Shown one piece after another: positions 24,358-35,095 of a stretch of 64,000 nucleotides of DNA. This stretch comes from Heterocephalus glaber. Taxonomy: Eukaryota; Chordata; Mammalia; Rodentia; Bathyergidae. The position numbers and the translations under genes were made by a program. The stretch lies in contig NW_004624854.1 of assembly GCF_000247695.1 (NCBI RefSeq), positions 4,628,322-4,692,321 of the forward strand, given 5' to 3'. The first letter of the stretch is position 1. Each line of letters begins with the position of its first letter. The notes beneath the pieces were generated by a model. It was not told the origin of the DNA, ran no database searches, and saw nothing but the letters and a program-made list of their open reading frames with translations.

Positions 24358-25464
24358 GTATTAGGAATAAAACAAATATGGAAAATAGAATATAAAACAG
24401 TGATGGCGGAAGTCTTGCCATACAGTTGGGGAACTTACCTTCAGTTGAAAAAAATGTTTTTCTTCATTGATTATTAGACCTGTGGAAAACCATCATGTCA
24501 CTGTGTGTATAAATCAGTCAATTACAGTAATTAGAAAATAAGCTTATTCTAAGAAAAAGAAAGAAAAGGAAAAGAAGAGAAGTTCTTAGATTCCTGATCT
24601 CTAACCACTCCCAACAAGTAAGTCTTCATTAAAAGGATACACCTTTTCCCATTTCCTGACACTTAGTGACCTTACGCTTTGTTGACTCGGAAAAATTCAT
24701 TTGCCAAATGAGAATTTTCTACAGTGAATTGTAAGCTTCTAGCTCTTCCATCACAGCCCAGGGAGTAATTAAAAGCAATACCTGGCTGGTCTTCACCACC
24801 AGGGGCCTTGGGAAGCCCAGACCTGCAAGTCTCCACCACTGATTGCCTGTATCACCTTGGATTATCCTCAAGAGGACATTTGTGGCCTAGTTAGAAAGGA
24901 GACAAATACCTCCAAGTCCTAAGGTAGATGTTGTCTTGTTTCACAACAGCTCTGCCGGCTACAAGTTTGAGTTGACATGAAGGAATTTTCTCCTTAGCTG
25001 CCAAAAAAAGCAAAACACTACCAAGATATTTATTTTTTGTTATAAATTTACATTTAGTTCAGGCAAAGGTATATATTTTACTAAATTACAAACTTTCACT
25101 GTGCCCTAAGGTTTGGAGCCACCTCTTCTATGTGGTCAGCATTTAGGAAACCATTGTTAAATCACCCTGTCCTTGGCCCTACCTCAGACAACCTGGAACC
25201 ACACTTTTCTCTGAAATACTTAATGCATGATAAATATGGTTATCAATCTACAGAATTTATCTTAAAAAATAGCCTGTATCCTTGATCAACACACCAGAAG
25301 AGTAGGATGGAAAGTGAGGACTTAGCTCTTGCTGCAAATGAACTTGCAGCCTTCTGGATACAGGAAGAAAGATGATAACTTTAAACTGAGAGTCGTGTGC
25401 TTTGAAGAGACTGGGAGGTGCAGAAAAAAAAGAATTCCACGATTTAGCCACTTTTATTCACATC
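24358..25464. other. Unique sequence, nothing recognised
   Basis: AT-rich sequence with no recognised repeat or gene. The frame entering from 24238 remains open to 24477 but has no motif after 24357. Confidence 0.5.
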
Positions 25465-26830
25465 ATACATTAAAATGTACTCAAAATTCATCACAGACCC
25501 AAATGTACAAGGTAAAAGTCTAAACTCTTCAAAGAAAATGAAAACTTAAGTTTTTACTACCTTGAACTAGACAATGAGTTTTTAAATAATACAAAAAGCA
25601 CAAGCAGCAAAAGACAAACTTGATTAACTGGACATCTTCAAAATTAAAAACTTTTATGTTTCAAAGGACACCACTAAGAAAGTTATAAAAGAATTCATAA
25701 AGTAGGAGAAAATTTTCTCACAAGTAGAAGTTAGGAAAAAAGAGGACATGAAAGCAGAAGGGAGACTACTAGAGAAGGGGATGGGGGAAGAAGACTAAAG
25801 GAGGTGGGTATGACCAAAGCATGTTACATACATGTATGAAAATTCACAATGAAACTCATTATTCTGCATAATTAATATGCACTAAGAAAGACAAATAATA
25901 ATGTAAAATGGGAAAAAATACTCACAATCACATATCTAAAATGGACTTACATTCAGAATATATAAGAAATACTTCCAACTTAATAATACAAATAAAATGA
26001 TCCAACTAAAAAAAAGATGAAGGATTTAATAGATATTTTTCCAAAGAAGATACACTAATGCCCAATAATCACATGAAAAATTACTCAACATCATTAGTCA
26101 ATGTAAATCAAAACCACAACAAGATGCCACTTCATGCCCACTAGGACAACTAAAATTAGAAAGACAGTAGCAACTATTGGGGAATATGTGGAGAAGTCAG
26201 CACACACACATTGCTGGTCAGACTCTAGGAAGACGTAGTCACTTTGGAAAAATGGTGTGACTGTTTCTCAGAAAGTAAAACTTAGTTACCATATGACATA
26301 GCAACTCCACTCCTTGGTGTGAACCCCAGAGAAATGAACGCATGCGTCCACACAAAAATTCAACGTGACTGTTCCGGGTGATTCTATGCATAATAGTTGT
26401 AAAGTGGAAAGAACTCAGAAGCCCGTCAGCTCAAAAATGGATAAACAAAACGCAGTACAGCCACACAATGGAATATTATATGGGGCTCAAAAGAAAAGTG
26501 TGGTTCATGCTGCCACATAGGTGAACCTTGAACATATTGTGGTAAGTGAAAGAAGCCATACAAAAAGAATCCATTATATTGCTCCATTTACATGAAATGT
26601 CTGAAACAGGAAATCCACGGAGGTAGTAAGTAGATTAGTGGTTGCCAAAGGCTGAGAGAAGGGGAGTAGGGAGTGAGTGCCAATGGGCGTGGGCTTTTCT
26701 CTGGAGTGATGACATGTTCTGGAAGGCTCATGACCACACTCCCCTGTGCATATACCAAAACCCACTGCATTTGACACTTTAAAAGGGTGAATTTATAGCA
26801 TGCAAATTCTACCTTAATAACGCACAACAA
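25465..26830 (+). mobile_element. L1 3' portion (late ORF2 and 3' UTR), with nested insertion
   Basis: The sequence follows the last part of L1 ORF2: 'aaaaagcacaagcagcaaaa', 'caaaattaaaaacttttatg', 'caaagaagatacactaatgc', 'accacaacaagatgccactt' and 'cacaatggaatattatatgg'. An L1M-like 3' UTR ('gattagtggttgccaaaggc') comes next. It is interrupted at about 25724-25903 by a shorter L1 3' end. Many substitutions and stops leave no usable reading frame. Confidence 0.85.
25724..25903 (+). mobile_element. Short L1 3'-UTR insertion nested in the older L1
   Basis: A purine-rich tract (gagaaggggatgggggaaga) followed by 'tacatacatgtatgaaaatt' and an A-rich end matches the 3' terminus of rodent L1. The host L1 segment just before it (25701-25723) is repeated imperfectly just after it (25904-25927), as expected of a target-site duplication of about 20 bp. 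Confidence 0.65.
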
Positions 26831-26834
26831 AACA

Positions 26835-26912
26835 GGGCTGGGGCTGTCACTCAACCAGAGGGTGCTTGCTTTACAATGAAAACTCTGGGTTCAAACCCCA
26901 GCGCTGCAAACC
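26835..26912 (+). repeat. ID SINE
   Basis: It starts gggctggggctgtcactcaa and has box B 'gggttcaaaccccagcgctg', followed by a short A-rich tail. It sits at the 3' end of the L1 remnant. Confidence 0.88.
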
Positions 26913-27418
26913 AAAGGAAACATTTCTATTCAGGGAAGGACATAGAAACATTTCTATGCCCTTGTCATGACTCCTCTTGGCAGAAAAAGTCAAGGAGAGG
27001 AACAGCCCCCCGTGTGGCGATCCTTCAACGGTGTCTTCCAAATGCCCCCTTGGCTCTGAGTCTGGCTGTAACCTGCTTCCCTTAGTGATTTCTCCCAGGA
27101 AACCCACTTTCCCCAGTAGCAGTGGCCTCAGTCTCCTCACGTGGGTGGTAGACATGTTTGCGGGTCCCATGTCCGTGCTCTGAAATGTGCCAGGCGACAG
27201 AGCTGTGGACAAGACAGACAGGGTCCTCGAGCTCCTACCTTCACAGCCTGGGGAAGGGACATGGAGAAGGAAAGAGACATTCATTACACATTGCCTTAAA
27301 ATAACTTCTCTTCAGACCCAAACACCTCCCCTCCCCTCATATAATAAGTTATATATAATCTCCATTTCTCTGCATGATTGTGGCAGGCTCACGGTAAGTG
27401 CTGAGTGATTGTTATCAT
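26913..27418. other. Unique sequence, nothing recognised
   Basis: Frames of 68-137 codons overlap on both strands and show no family features. Confidence 0.5.
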
Positions 27419-27420
27419 TA

Positions 27421-27777
27421 CAGTGGACCCTTGAGTTACGACCGGCCTGACATACGAACAACTTGGGTTATGACTGAAATTTTAGTTTTAACTTACAAAG
27501 TCTTGAGTTACGACCCGAATGCTGACCGCTTATGCTTCCAAATGGCCTCAGATACAGAGTTAACCCTTAAAGAGTTCTGGAAGGAACATGACAACATCCT
27601 CTCCTGTGTGGGGTCAACTGAGAAATCCTGGGCAGTGTCTCTAAGAACACTGAGATCTGCCTGCGTACAGGAGAGAGACTGTGAAGACTGTGTAGAGGAG
27701 CCTGAGCCTTCACTGACCAACTTGAGTTACAACCAGCCCTCAGGAATGAATTGAGTTCCTAAGTCAAGGGTCTACTG
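27421..27777. mobile_element. Tigger-like (pogo) DNA transposon remnant with transposase scrap
   Basis: The ends are inverted repeats: cagtggacccttgagttac at the left, and the right end reads cagtagacccttgacttag in reverse complement. Both are flanked by the TA target dinucleotide (27419-27420, 27778-27779). The interior encodes TLKEFWKEHDNIL followed by a STEKSW segment. I recall this as close to a stretch of Tigger transposase. At 357 bp the element is internally deleted and non-autonomous. A 118-codon frame across it is a remnant, not a gene. Confidence 0.8.
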
Positions 27778-28059
27778 TATTACCAGGTCCTGAGGAAATG
27801 TTGGTGTCAAGGGTGTTGTGCTGCTGAGTGAAGATGACATGAGGTCCAGCCAGGCTGGCATCGCCAAGTGGAACGAAAGGGTCTGTCAGGAGCATTGCTG
27901 TGGCTTAGGCAGGAGTGGGAGACAGTGAGGGGGTCTCACTTCCTCCTTGACCTCACTCTTCCAGGCGTGGGTTTCAAGAACTCTGACATGTGTTTCCACA
28001 GTTGAATTGATCTGAATTCTGAATTCTTGGGGGTACTGTTTTCTAAAAAGCTCCTGTCT

Positions 28060-28240
28060 TTTCTACTTTCCTCCTCACAATACACAATACCTGACCCCTA
28101 CAACAGAAAGCAGGGGAGGATTATTTTGGCTCAAGTGTTCAGTCCACAGTTGGCAGGCTCCAAAGCAGATGGAAGGGACTGGTGGAGGAGAGCTGCTTAC
28201 CTCATGGTGGCTGGGAAGCAGAGCAGGAAGGAGTGGGGAG
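28060..28240 (-). mobile_element. MaLR-like LTR fragment, antisense
   Basis: 'ggattattttggctcaagtg', 'cagtccacagttggcaggct' and 'ctcatggtggctgggaagca' are the reversed 3' half of the same LTR family as 61945-62335. The other half is missing. Confidence 0.7.
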
Positions 28241-28840
28241 GAAGATGAAACCTCCAGGCCACAGCCCAGTAAGCAGTGTGTTCTGACCAGCTGTGTCACC
28301 CATGTAGTCAGCTACCTGCTGCCAGCGCGAGGCTCTGGGGACCTCAGGTGGAGGCACACGGTGACAGGGCACACCAGGAGCAGCCAAGGCAGGAAGCCCG
28401 TGAGTGTGCCTGGAGTGTTTCTGAGTGCGGGGCTGAAGACAGCTGTGCAAAGAGGCGGCTCAGAAGGAATCCATTCCCCTTCTGCTGTAGCAGCGCACAG
28501 CACCTGGCAGGACACCGGCCAGCTGCCTGGACACAGATCAGTGCCCACTCCACACGCCCTGTGCCCAGGGTAAAGGAATGGGGACAGCCAGAGATCTCTG
28601 AGAGGGGGAAGGCTGGAAGACCTCTCCAGAGTCACACCCAGGCCTGTCAAGGGCACAAGGGAGGAGAAAGGGGTCACTGAGCTGGGCTTCACAGGTACTG
28701 ACAAGACGGAACACTCCAGCTAAATCACAGTCTTTGTAATGAATTGGCATTTCTTCTGCTTTGAATATACTGTCATTGCGATATCTAAGCATTCTTCCCT
28801 TCATTATAAAGTTAGCTTTCTTGTTTTTATTTCAACATAG
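28241..28840. other. GC-richer unique sequence, nothing recognised
   Basis: Several overlapping frames (up to 134 codons) lie on both strands between 28169 and 28804. They begin in or beside the LTR fragment and show no family features. Confidence 0.45.
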
Positions 28841-29010
28841 CTGTGTGACTTAGAGCAAATTGCTTAGCTGCTCTGAACTCCAGGTTCTTTATCTATTAAA
28901 ATAAAAACAATGATCGTGAAGAGGAAGTGGTTGTGATGGTTAAAATGAAGTCATATATTTAAAACTTTGAGCCCAGCAGGTGATTAAATGTCTAGTGAAT
29001 CTTAGCTGGT
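28841..29010 (+). repeat. MIR SINE relic
   Basis: 'agctgtgtgacttagagcaa', 'gctctgaactccaggttctt' and 'tatctattaaaataaaaaca' follow the MIR core in order, with heavy divergence. Confidence 0.65.
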
Positions 29011-29329
29011 TTGGTAGTGCTGTATTAGCAATTTTGAGGTAATGATACCATGCGTGATGGACATGCAAAGTCTAGGTTTTGAATGTGCAGGGCTGAGGAC
29101 CAGATCTCATACCCTAGGAACTTGGCTGAGCCAGACCAGTCCCTGGCAGGGACCCTGTGAAACATTTTTGTCAAGTCCTTAGCTAGAAACTTTAACAAGT
29201 TCTTTATTTTTTTAATGTAGCCATTAATATTAGTTTCTTACAAGTTTTAGTGTAATTTTTATTCTAGGTATAAGATTGGATGGCTGGATGGAATGGAGAG
29301 AGGTAGGTAGGGGGAGATTCAACAGTGGA
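29011..29329. other. Unique sequence, nothing recognised
   Basis: Spacer between a MIR and a composite SINE. No feature was recognised. Confidence 0.5.
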
Positions 29330-29549
29330 TGACTGGTGCAGTGGCACATGTGTGTAATCCCAGCTACTTGGGAGGCTGAGGCAGGAGGAACTCGCATTTG
29401 AGGCTAGCGAGGGCAAGTGAGACCCCCCACCCAAAATTAATTAATCAATTAAAAGGGCTTGGACTGTAGACCAGCGGTAGAGCACTTGCCTAGCATGTGC
29501 AAGACCCCAGGTCCAATTCCCAGTTCTGAAAACAAACAAACAAAAAATC
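29330..29549 (+). repeat. B1-dID composite SINE
   Basis: The B1 half (gtgtgtaatcccagctactt, then gaggctgaggcaggagga) is followed by an (attaa)-rich joint. The ID half 'gcttggactgtagaccagcg' to 'ccaggtccaattcccag' comes next, then a (caaa)n tail. The ID half is unusually complete. Confidence 0.9.
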
Positions 29550-30842
29550 AGTGAAATGTTAAAAACAGAATATGAAGGTCTTTGGGGTGCCACCCCAGCT
29601 TTGTCTCCTCCATACCCTCGGCAGACACTTTTCGGATCTTGTCAAATTCCAACTGCGTGCTGGGTCGTGCTGGGTCGAGCACGTATCTTGGCAGACGGCG
29701 CAGCATGGGCAAGCCTTTCCCGCTATACAAGTCCTGTGTGCGCCTCCAGGACCTGCATCGGGGGCAGTGGGTGCCAGTCCTGGGTCTCCAGGGAGAAACC
29801 CCTCCAAGGGGAAACTGGCCACCTTCTGCAGAGCATGTGGTTAGCTCTGCCCAGGGCTGTTCATCACTGCCCTGCGGTGGGAATGGATGAAAAGACACTG
29901 CGGGTCGCAGACTGCTGGTGTTGACGATGTCTTAGAGATCACCTAGGGGCCACGGCCCTGCCAAGACCGGACTGCCCACATGGATGTCTGAGAAGTCCTT
30001 CCAGCCCCAGAGAAACTCCCTTACCTGCAGAACCACAGCTCTTGCAAAAACAGCCTCTCCCCGCTGACCTCCTGCTAATTGCCCTGAATGACTGGCCCTT
30101 TGGGAACATAGTGTCAAAAAACGATAGAGCTCCTCAGTCTGACATTTATTATTTCCCCTCCTTTGGTCATGGTCTTTTCTGGGCTTCCTCAGTCTGCTCC
30201 TCCAAACAAACACAATTATATTCGTGACATTTGAAAAGGTACATGATTACAGTCAGCGCTGAGAAGGAAGGAGGCAAAGAATGCTCAGAAAAATTTTAAA
30301 ATGCTGATAAAAGCAATCAATTCCACAAGTCTATCCTCCAGCCAATCCAAAAGACACTTAAAACAATTTAATTGTAAACTATATTAAAATAAAGAAATGG
30401 TGTTTAGAGAAGTTTAACTCTCATTTCAGTTCAAATCAAGGGAGAGGAAGGCAGAAACTTCTCATCCCCAATAAACTGAAGAGAGAGGATCCTGCAACAG
30501 ACTCAAAACCCAGACCAAGGGAGAGAAGGTGTTAAAAAAAATGCTCAATTAAAGCAACTGGGGGATATTTGTTAGGATTACAGGATTCCGAAATAGGCAC
30601 AAAGTGACAGCTCAGTCACACCTCGTGTCCTCACTAGACCATCACTAAACTCTCCTCTGTCAAAATCTCTACTGAAGAGACTCAAATAAGAAAATCTAGG
30701 AGGAAATGAAGCGAATTGTGTAGTACTGAATGATTTCTCTTTAAAAGAAATCTCAATGTGCAATTTACCAAAGATATTCTCTATCCTGTCAACACAAATA
30801 GGCATTCTATATGCCTTCTGGTTGTATTATTAGAAAGCTTTT
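29550..30842. other. Unique sequence with a short tandem duplication
   Basis: A 10-bp unit gtgctgggtc is duplicated in tandem at 29657-29676. Frames of about 90-122 codons overlap on both strands at 29548-29924 in a GC-rich patch, and none is recognisable. From 30240 the sequence turns AT-rich and contains 'acaatttaattgt'. Confidence 0.45.
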
Positions 30843-31045
30843 AGCCGGGCATGGTGGTGCATCCTTGTAATCCCAGCAGTCTGGGAGGCTGAACAAGAGG
30901 ATTGCAAGGATGATCCGAGCCTGGTCAATTTAGCAACATAGTGAGAATTTGTCTAAAACACAAACAAACAAAAAAGCTGGAGCTATATGTGGCTCAGGGT
31001 GAAGGCCCTGGGTTCAATCCTCAATAGTAAGGGGGAAAAAAGCAC
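30843..31045 (+). repeat. B1-dID composite SINE
   Basis: It starts agccgggcatggtggtgcat, has a (caaa)n joint, then an ID half 'gctggagctatatgtggctc' with 'gggttcaatcctcaatag'. Well preserved. Confidence 0.93.
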
Positions 31046-31798
31046 TTGGTATTAATCATGTCATTTGAACTTTTTATTCATTTATTCACAATCTCCATAA
31101 AGTAAATAATTTTTAGGCCAAACATAAAAATAAATATTCCTCCCAAGTGCAAGAATCTATTAACTCATTGCATTGCTTTGGGGTTTTCATTTTGATGTGC
31201 AATGTAGGCATTTAAACACCAGAGGACAGTGTGTGAAAGAAAACAAAGTTCCATTGTGCATCATCCAGTTCATTTGCTTACTACATCAAAGTAAAATCTT
31301 AATTTTCAGTGTTTTCCCCCAAAGACATTTATGTCATTTCATGCCTCCAAAATTAAAAGTAGAGTTGATAGACACGTGAATCGTGAGGACAACTAATCAA
31401 GTTAATTTGAATCATAATGGAAATTAGAAGGATGAATTTCATAAGCAATCATTAATAATGGAAGCTGTCATGTATGAATAATCAAAACTTTAAGTATTAT
31501 ATGATAATTAATTCATTACTATGGGTTACATAGCTCCAATCTTCCTGGCTTTGGAGTGCTTTTTAAAAGCAATCCCAAGGGAAGGAAAACTAAAATATTT
31601 CTTTATAAAAGATTTGTGTGTGTGTGAGCGCGTGTGTGCGTGTTTAAATGGGCAAGAGAGAAAGTTACACTATGCAATGAAAGACTCACTTGTTGGTAAT
31701 TCGCCATCAACCATGGAAGAAGTCAGCTGTCAGCCCATTGTAGAAGACTGGAGAACCATGCTCTTGACAAAGATGGACAACGTGGAGACTTCACAACA
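31046..31798. promoter_or_regulatory. AT-rich block with homeodomain-motif cluster (candidate enhancer)
   Basis: Repeat-free AT-rich DNA. Between 31390 and 31520 it is dense in TAAT/ATTA cores (aactaatcaagttaattt, atcattaataatgg, gataattaattcattac). A short tg/cg-rich run is at about 31611-31644. The regulatory role is inference from texture only. Confidence 0.28.
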
Positions 31799-32106
31799 CA
31801 TTGAGTATCCCTAGCCCAAATATCTAAAATCCTAAATGTTCCAAAGGGAAGAATTGTTTTGAATTCACCTGACTTTCTGTGACAGGTCACAACAGAAATA
31901 TAGGTAAACTAAAAATGTTGCATGGAATCACCATCACACTATATCCATGAGTAATATAATGAAACATTAATGAATCTTGTGTTTAGATCTGGGTATCATC
32001 CCTAAGGTATCTCATTATTTATATGCAAATATTCTAAAACCTGAAGAAAATTGAGTTCAAGACACTTCTAGTCCCAAACATTTCAGGTAAAGGATACATA
32101 CTCAGT
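31799..32106. mobile_element. Ancient TIR element (MITE-like DNA transposon relic)
   Basis: The left end 'ttgagtatccctagcccaaa' and the right end, read in reverse complement as 'gactgagtatgtatccttta', are diverged inverted repeats. The internal phrases 'cttctagtcccaaacatttc' and 'tatttatatgcaaatattct' recall a common mammalian MITE beginning 'gagtatcccttatccaaaat'. I cannot name the family with certainty. Confidence 0.55.
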
Positions 32107-32448
32107 CCATATATTATTTCATATTCCATTGCATTTGACTTGAGGCTTGGCAAGTGGTCTTGTATGCTCTCAACATTTACAACAAGATGCATCCAAAAAC
32201 TAGCTGACTAGTTCTCTATTTCATTTGCAACATTCAAACTCATATGCAAAACTTTTGTTATTACTAGTCATCTATGCAAAAATCAAATGGACTTGGAACA
32301 TACTTTCAAATATTACCTCTTCTTATCTTGTGAAATATTTTAGTATTATCATTAACAAATCATGAAAATTACCATACAGTGGTTCAGTGATAATGTGATT
32401 TCCAGAATACAGTGTATTCCTATCACATGTTAAAAGGATATCATATAT
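32107..32448. other. AT-rich unique sequence
   Basis: No feature recognised between the TIR element and the gapped SINE. Confidence 0.5.
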
Positions 32449-32462
32449 AAAAACCTGGTAGG

Positions 32463-32595
32463 GGGCCGGGGATTTAGCNNNNNNNNNNNNNNNNNNNNNN
32501 NNNNNNNNNNNNNNNNNNNNNNNNNNNNNNNNNNNNNNNNNNNNNNNNNNNNNNNNNNNNNNNNNNNNNNNNNNNNNNAAAAAAAAAAAAAAAAA
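32463..32595 (+). repeat. ID SINE containing an assembly gap
   Basis: Sixteen bases of a near-consensus ID head (gggccggggatttagc) run straight into a run of N. The sequence after the gap is a pure A-tail. The direct repeat aaaaacctggtagg at 32449-32462 and 32591-32604 is a perfect 14-bp target-site duplication, so the gap hides only the body of one SINE. Confidence 0.9.
32479..32578. other. Assembly gap (100 N)
   Basis: Exactly 100 unknown bases, the usual placeholder for a gap of unknown size. From the flanking SINE head and tail, the missing sequence should be an ID body plus some tail. Confidence 0.99.
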
Positions 32596-32604
32596 CCTGG
32601 TAGG

Positions 32605-34510
32605 TGAACAGATCTGACCTTGTTTTCTACATTTCCTTTTTCTATCTTGATGAGTTGTCTTGGTGATCTGGATTTGCCCTGGCTTTGAAGATACCCTGAA
32701 TACAAAAACTGACTTCTGCAATGCTAATTGTATCCATTCCTTCAGCCAACAAGCTTTGGGGTTGGAAGAAGGAGGAGGCTTCGAAAGCCTCTGTATTTCT
32801 CTAAGAATCTAAAAGGAGCCTATTATAGTTGACTCCCTTGTGAATGAAGAAGAAAGCGGTCAATGCTGTCAGAGGCCACAGGGTCTTGGTGAACCAGGTA
32901 GGGCCTTGGGATTTACTCTGGAGTGGGACCCCACTGGAGGCTGTTGGGCTAGGAAATGGCCTGACCTGCCAGCTCTTTTAAAGCATGCGTCAAGTACATT
33001 TCAGACAGGGAGGTGGCTGGACTCGGGTCATGGCAGGGTCAATGATGGGAAGCAGAGAGACAGGATGTATTTGACAGCTGGAACTGTTAGGCCCTTCCTA
33101 GTGGGTTCACCACTGGCTGTGAGGGAAGAACCATCAACAGTGGCTTCCAGGCTTTGGGCTAAGAGCCCTGGTGATGGAGAAGCCAGAGGGAAAAGCAGGC
33201 TTGCTCAAGGTGAGGGGTTGCTTTGGCTGCAAGAAATGTAAGATAATTGTGAAATATCCAAGTAGGAAAGTTAAATCTGAAACTCAGAGAAAAGTTCAGC
33301 TGTGGATAGCTAGATTTGAATCCCCATTAAACTTACCAAGCATGGGAGAAGAGTGATGCTATGCAAACACTATCACTTAGAGCTGTCTTGAAAAAGACAG
33401 TGTAAAAAGACACCAGGAAAACATATTTACATTGCGGGGTTCAAGAGAGCCGCCCCTTTGGGAGCTGAAGGCCCTGAAGACTGATGACTTCTTCAGGAGC
33501 ATCACACTTAGATCACAAAGAGGAGTGCGACCTGTAGAACATAATTGCTCAGGGAAACAGACCATGTGCACTTTCTAATTCATAGCATGCCCTGGGCCAC
33601 ACTGCTACCAACTACAAAGAGCATCCCTAATAAATATTATACAGAGCACCTGCTCCTACAGTGGACTGTGACCAAGGAGCTAAGCACTCATCGTCAATTC
33701 TTTTATTTTCTCGTTTGTAACACTTTTTAGGAAAAAGAGAGGACAACAGCAGCAATAAACAAGAAATGATATATATCAAAGTAGCCTAAGGCTTATGCTT
33801 AACCTAATCTCCCTTCCACAGTCTCAAAATTGCCAGTTCTCTTTTCCTCTCTGCCCATCATTGTCATAAATTAAAGCTAATAGGCCAACCTTCAGTTTCC
33901 AATTTCTCTTTTTTTTTTGGAGGGGGTGACATAAGCAAAGCTCTTACTGTAGAGTATTTCACACTGGTTCAGAGAAGGGCACTCTCAGGTGGCCAGAATT
34001 ACAAAAGAACGACTTCCTAAACCTCACCTGCCACATAATTCATTATCGGAATTGTTTCTCTTTTTTCTTGGGATTAAGAAGTTGTAGTTCAGGGGAAAAA
34101 ATTAACTTTCCAGATAACAGTTCCTAATTTTCCTTTGAAACTCAACTTTGACAAGGCTAAGATTGTCATCTCCAAAAGGCCTTATTTTGTCATAAGCTCC
34201 TTCTCACCCAGAAACCAATGAATGTACATGCACATAAAAATACAAGAAACACACATGCCAACAGACTAAACAGCATGTGCCTATCTTTCTGTGTTGGTCC
34301 CTAGAATCTACCACCAAGGAACAAGTTGAACCATAAAAATATTGAGTGTTTAGTTATTTTTACTGAATTGATTGAAGTAACTGGATTGTAGCCTGATTCT
34401 AGCAGATCCATTTGGATCCTTCCTAGCTGATAATCAAATCTTGTATTTTTCCAGTAACTAATTAATTTCTAAACCATAAATTTGACTCATTTCTTTGTTT
34501 TCTGTTTCAG
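32605..34510. other. Mostly unique; possible ancient repeat at 32860-33240
   Basis: The passage 'gggccttgggatttactctg' followed by 'gaaatggcctgacctgcc' resembles an old mammalian repeat that reads 'gggccttgtaggcc...actttatcctgag', as also seen at 61380-61925. The match is weak. 33250-34510 is AT-rich and unrecognised. Confidence 0.35.
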
Positions 34511-35095
34511 TGGTTCTAGCCAGCGCTGGACCAGATCACTTCCCACTCTGCCCCAGGATTCCCTCTCCCAGTTGCTCTCCAGCTTCCCACACTTCTCGCC
34601 TATCTCCACCAGGTTATGCTTCCCAGATTTCCACTTCGATTATGCCACTTCTCTGCTTAAAATCTGCTAGTCCTCCAGGAAGTCCAAACTCCCAAATGTG
34701 ACACCCGCTGACGTCTCACTCCTCTGCCACCTCACTCCTCTGCCGCAGTTCAGCTCAGTAGAGCACCCCATCACCTGCCTGCCTGACTTGAAAAGGTCTT
34801 CCCTCCACACCTCTGTAGAGGCATTAGGCTTCCTTCAAGGTCCAACCCAAATGCAGCCTTCAGGATGACCTCCAGGACCACCAAATCTATAAAAATATCA
34901 CCCAAGTAGATGGCCCACAAAGTGACACCCATCAGGTGCTGTGTGGTTTTGCACTATGGGTACCTCACTTGCAGTTGTTTGTTTTTTGTCTTTCCCATGA
35001 AAATGGAAAAGTCCTTGAATCCAGCCTTGTCACTGTGCCCCAAAACAGCACTGTGTCCAGCACACAGCAGGTACTTCATAAATACTTCTTAAACC
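34511..35095 (+). mobile_element. L2 LINE 3' end
   Basis: The L2 3' signature is readable in order: 'ccacttctctgcttaaaatc', 'gaagtccaaactcccaaatg', 'ccttcaaggtccaacccaaa', 'ccttgaatccagccttgtca' and finally 'agcaggtacttcataaatac'. Heavy divergence fits an element inactive since early mammalian history. A 16-bp direct repeat lies inside it at 34715-34746. Confidence 0.8.

Noticed and set aside
24796..24809. CTCF-like motif ccaccaggggcctt
   Set aside because: Mismatches at conserved positions near the 3' end of the core. Weaker than the two reported sites.
27398..27754. 118-codon frame as a gene
   Set aside because: It lies almost wholly inside a Tigger-like transposon, and its recognisable part is a transposase scrap.
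29548..29924. Cluster of overlapping frames on both strands in a GC-rich patch
   Set aside because: Five frames overlap in different registers with no domain, the pattern expected when stops are rare by composition.
32323..32721. Minus-strand frames spanning the gap
   Set aside because: They run through 100 N and a poly-A tail, so they are artefacts of the gap.
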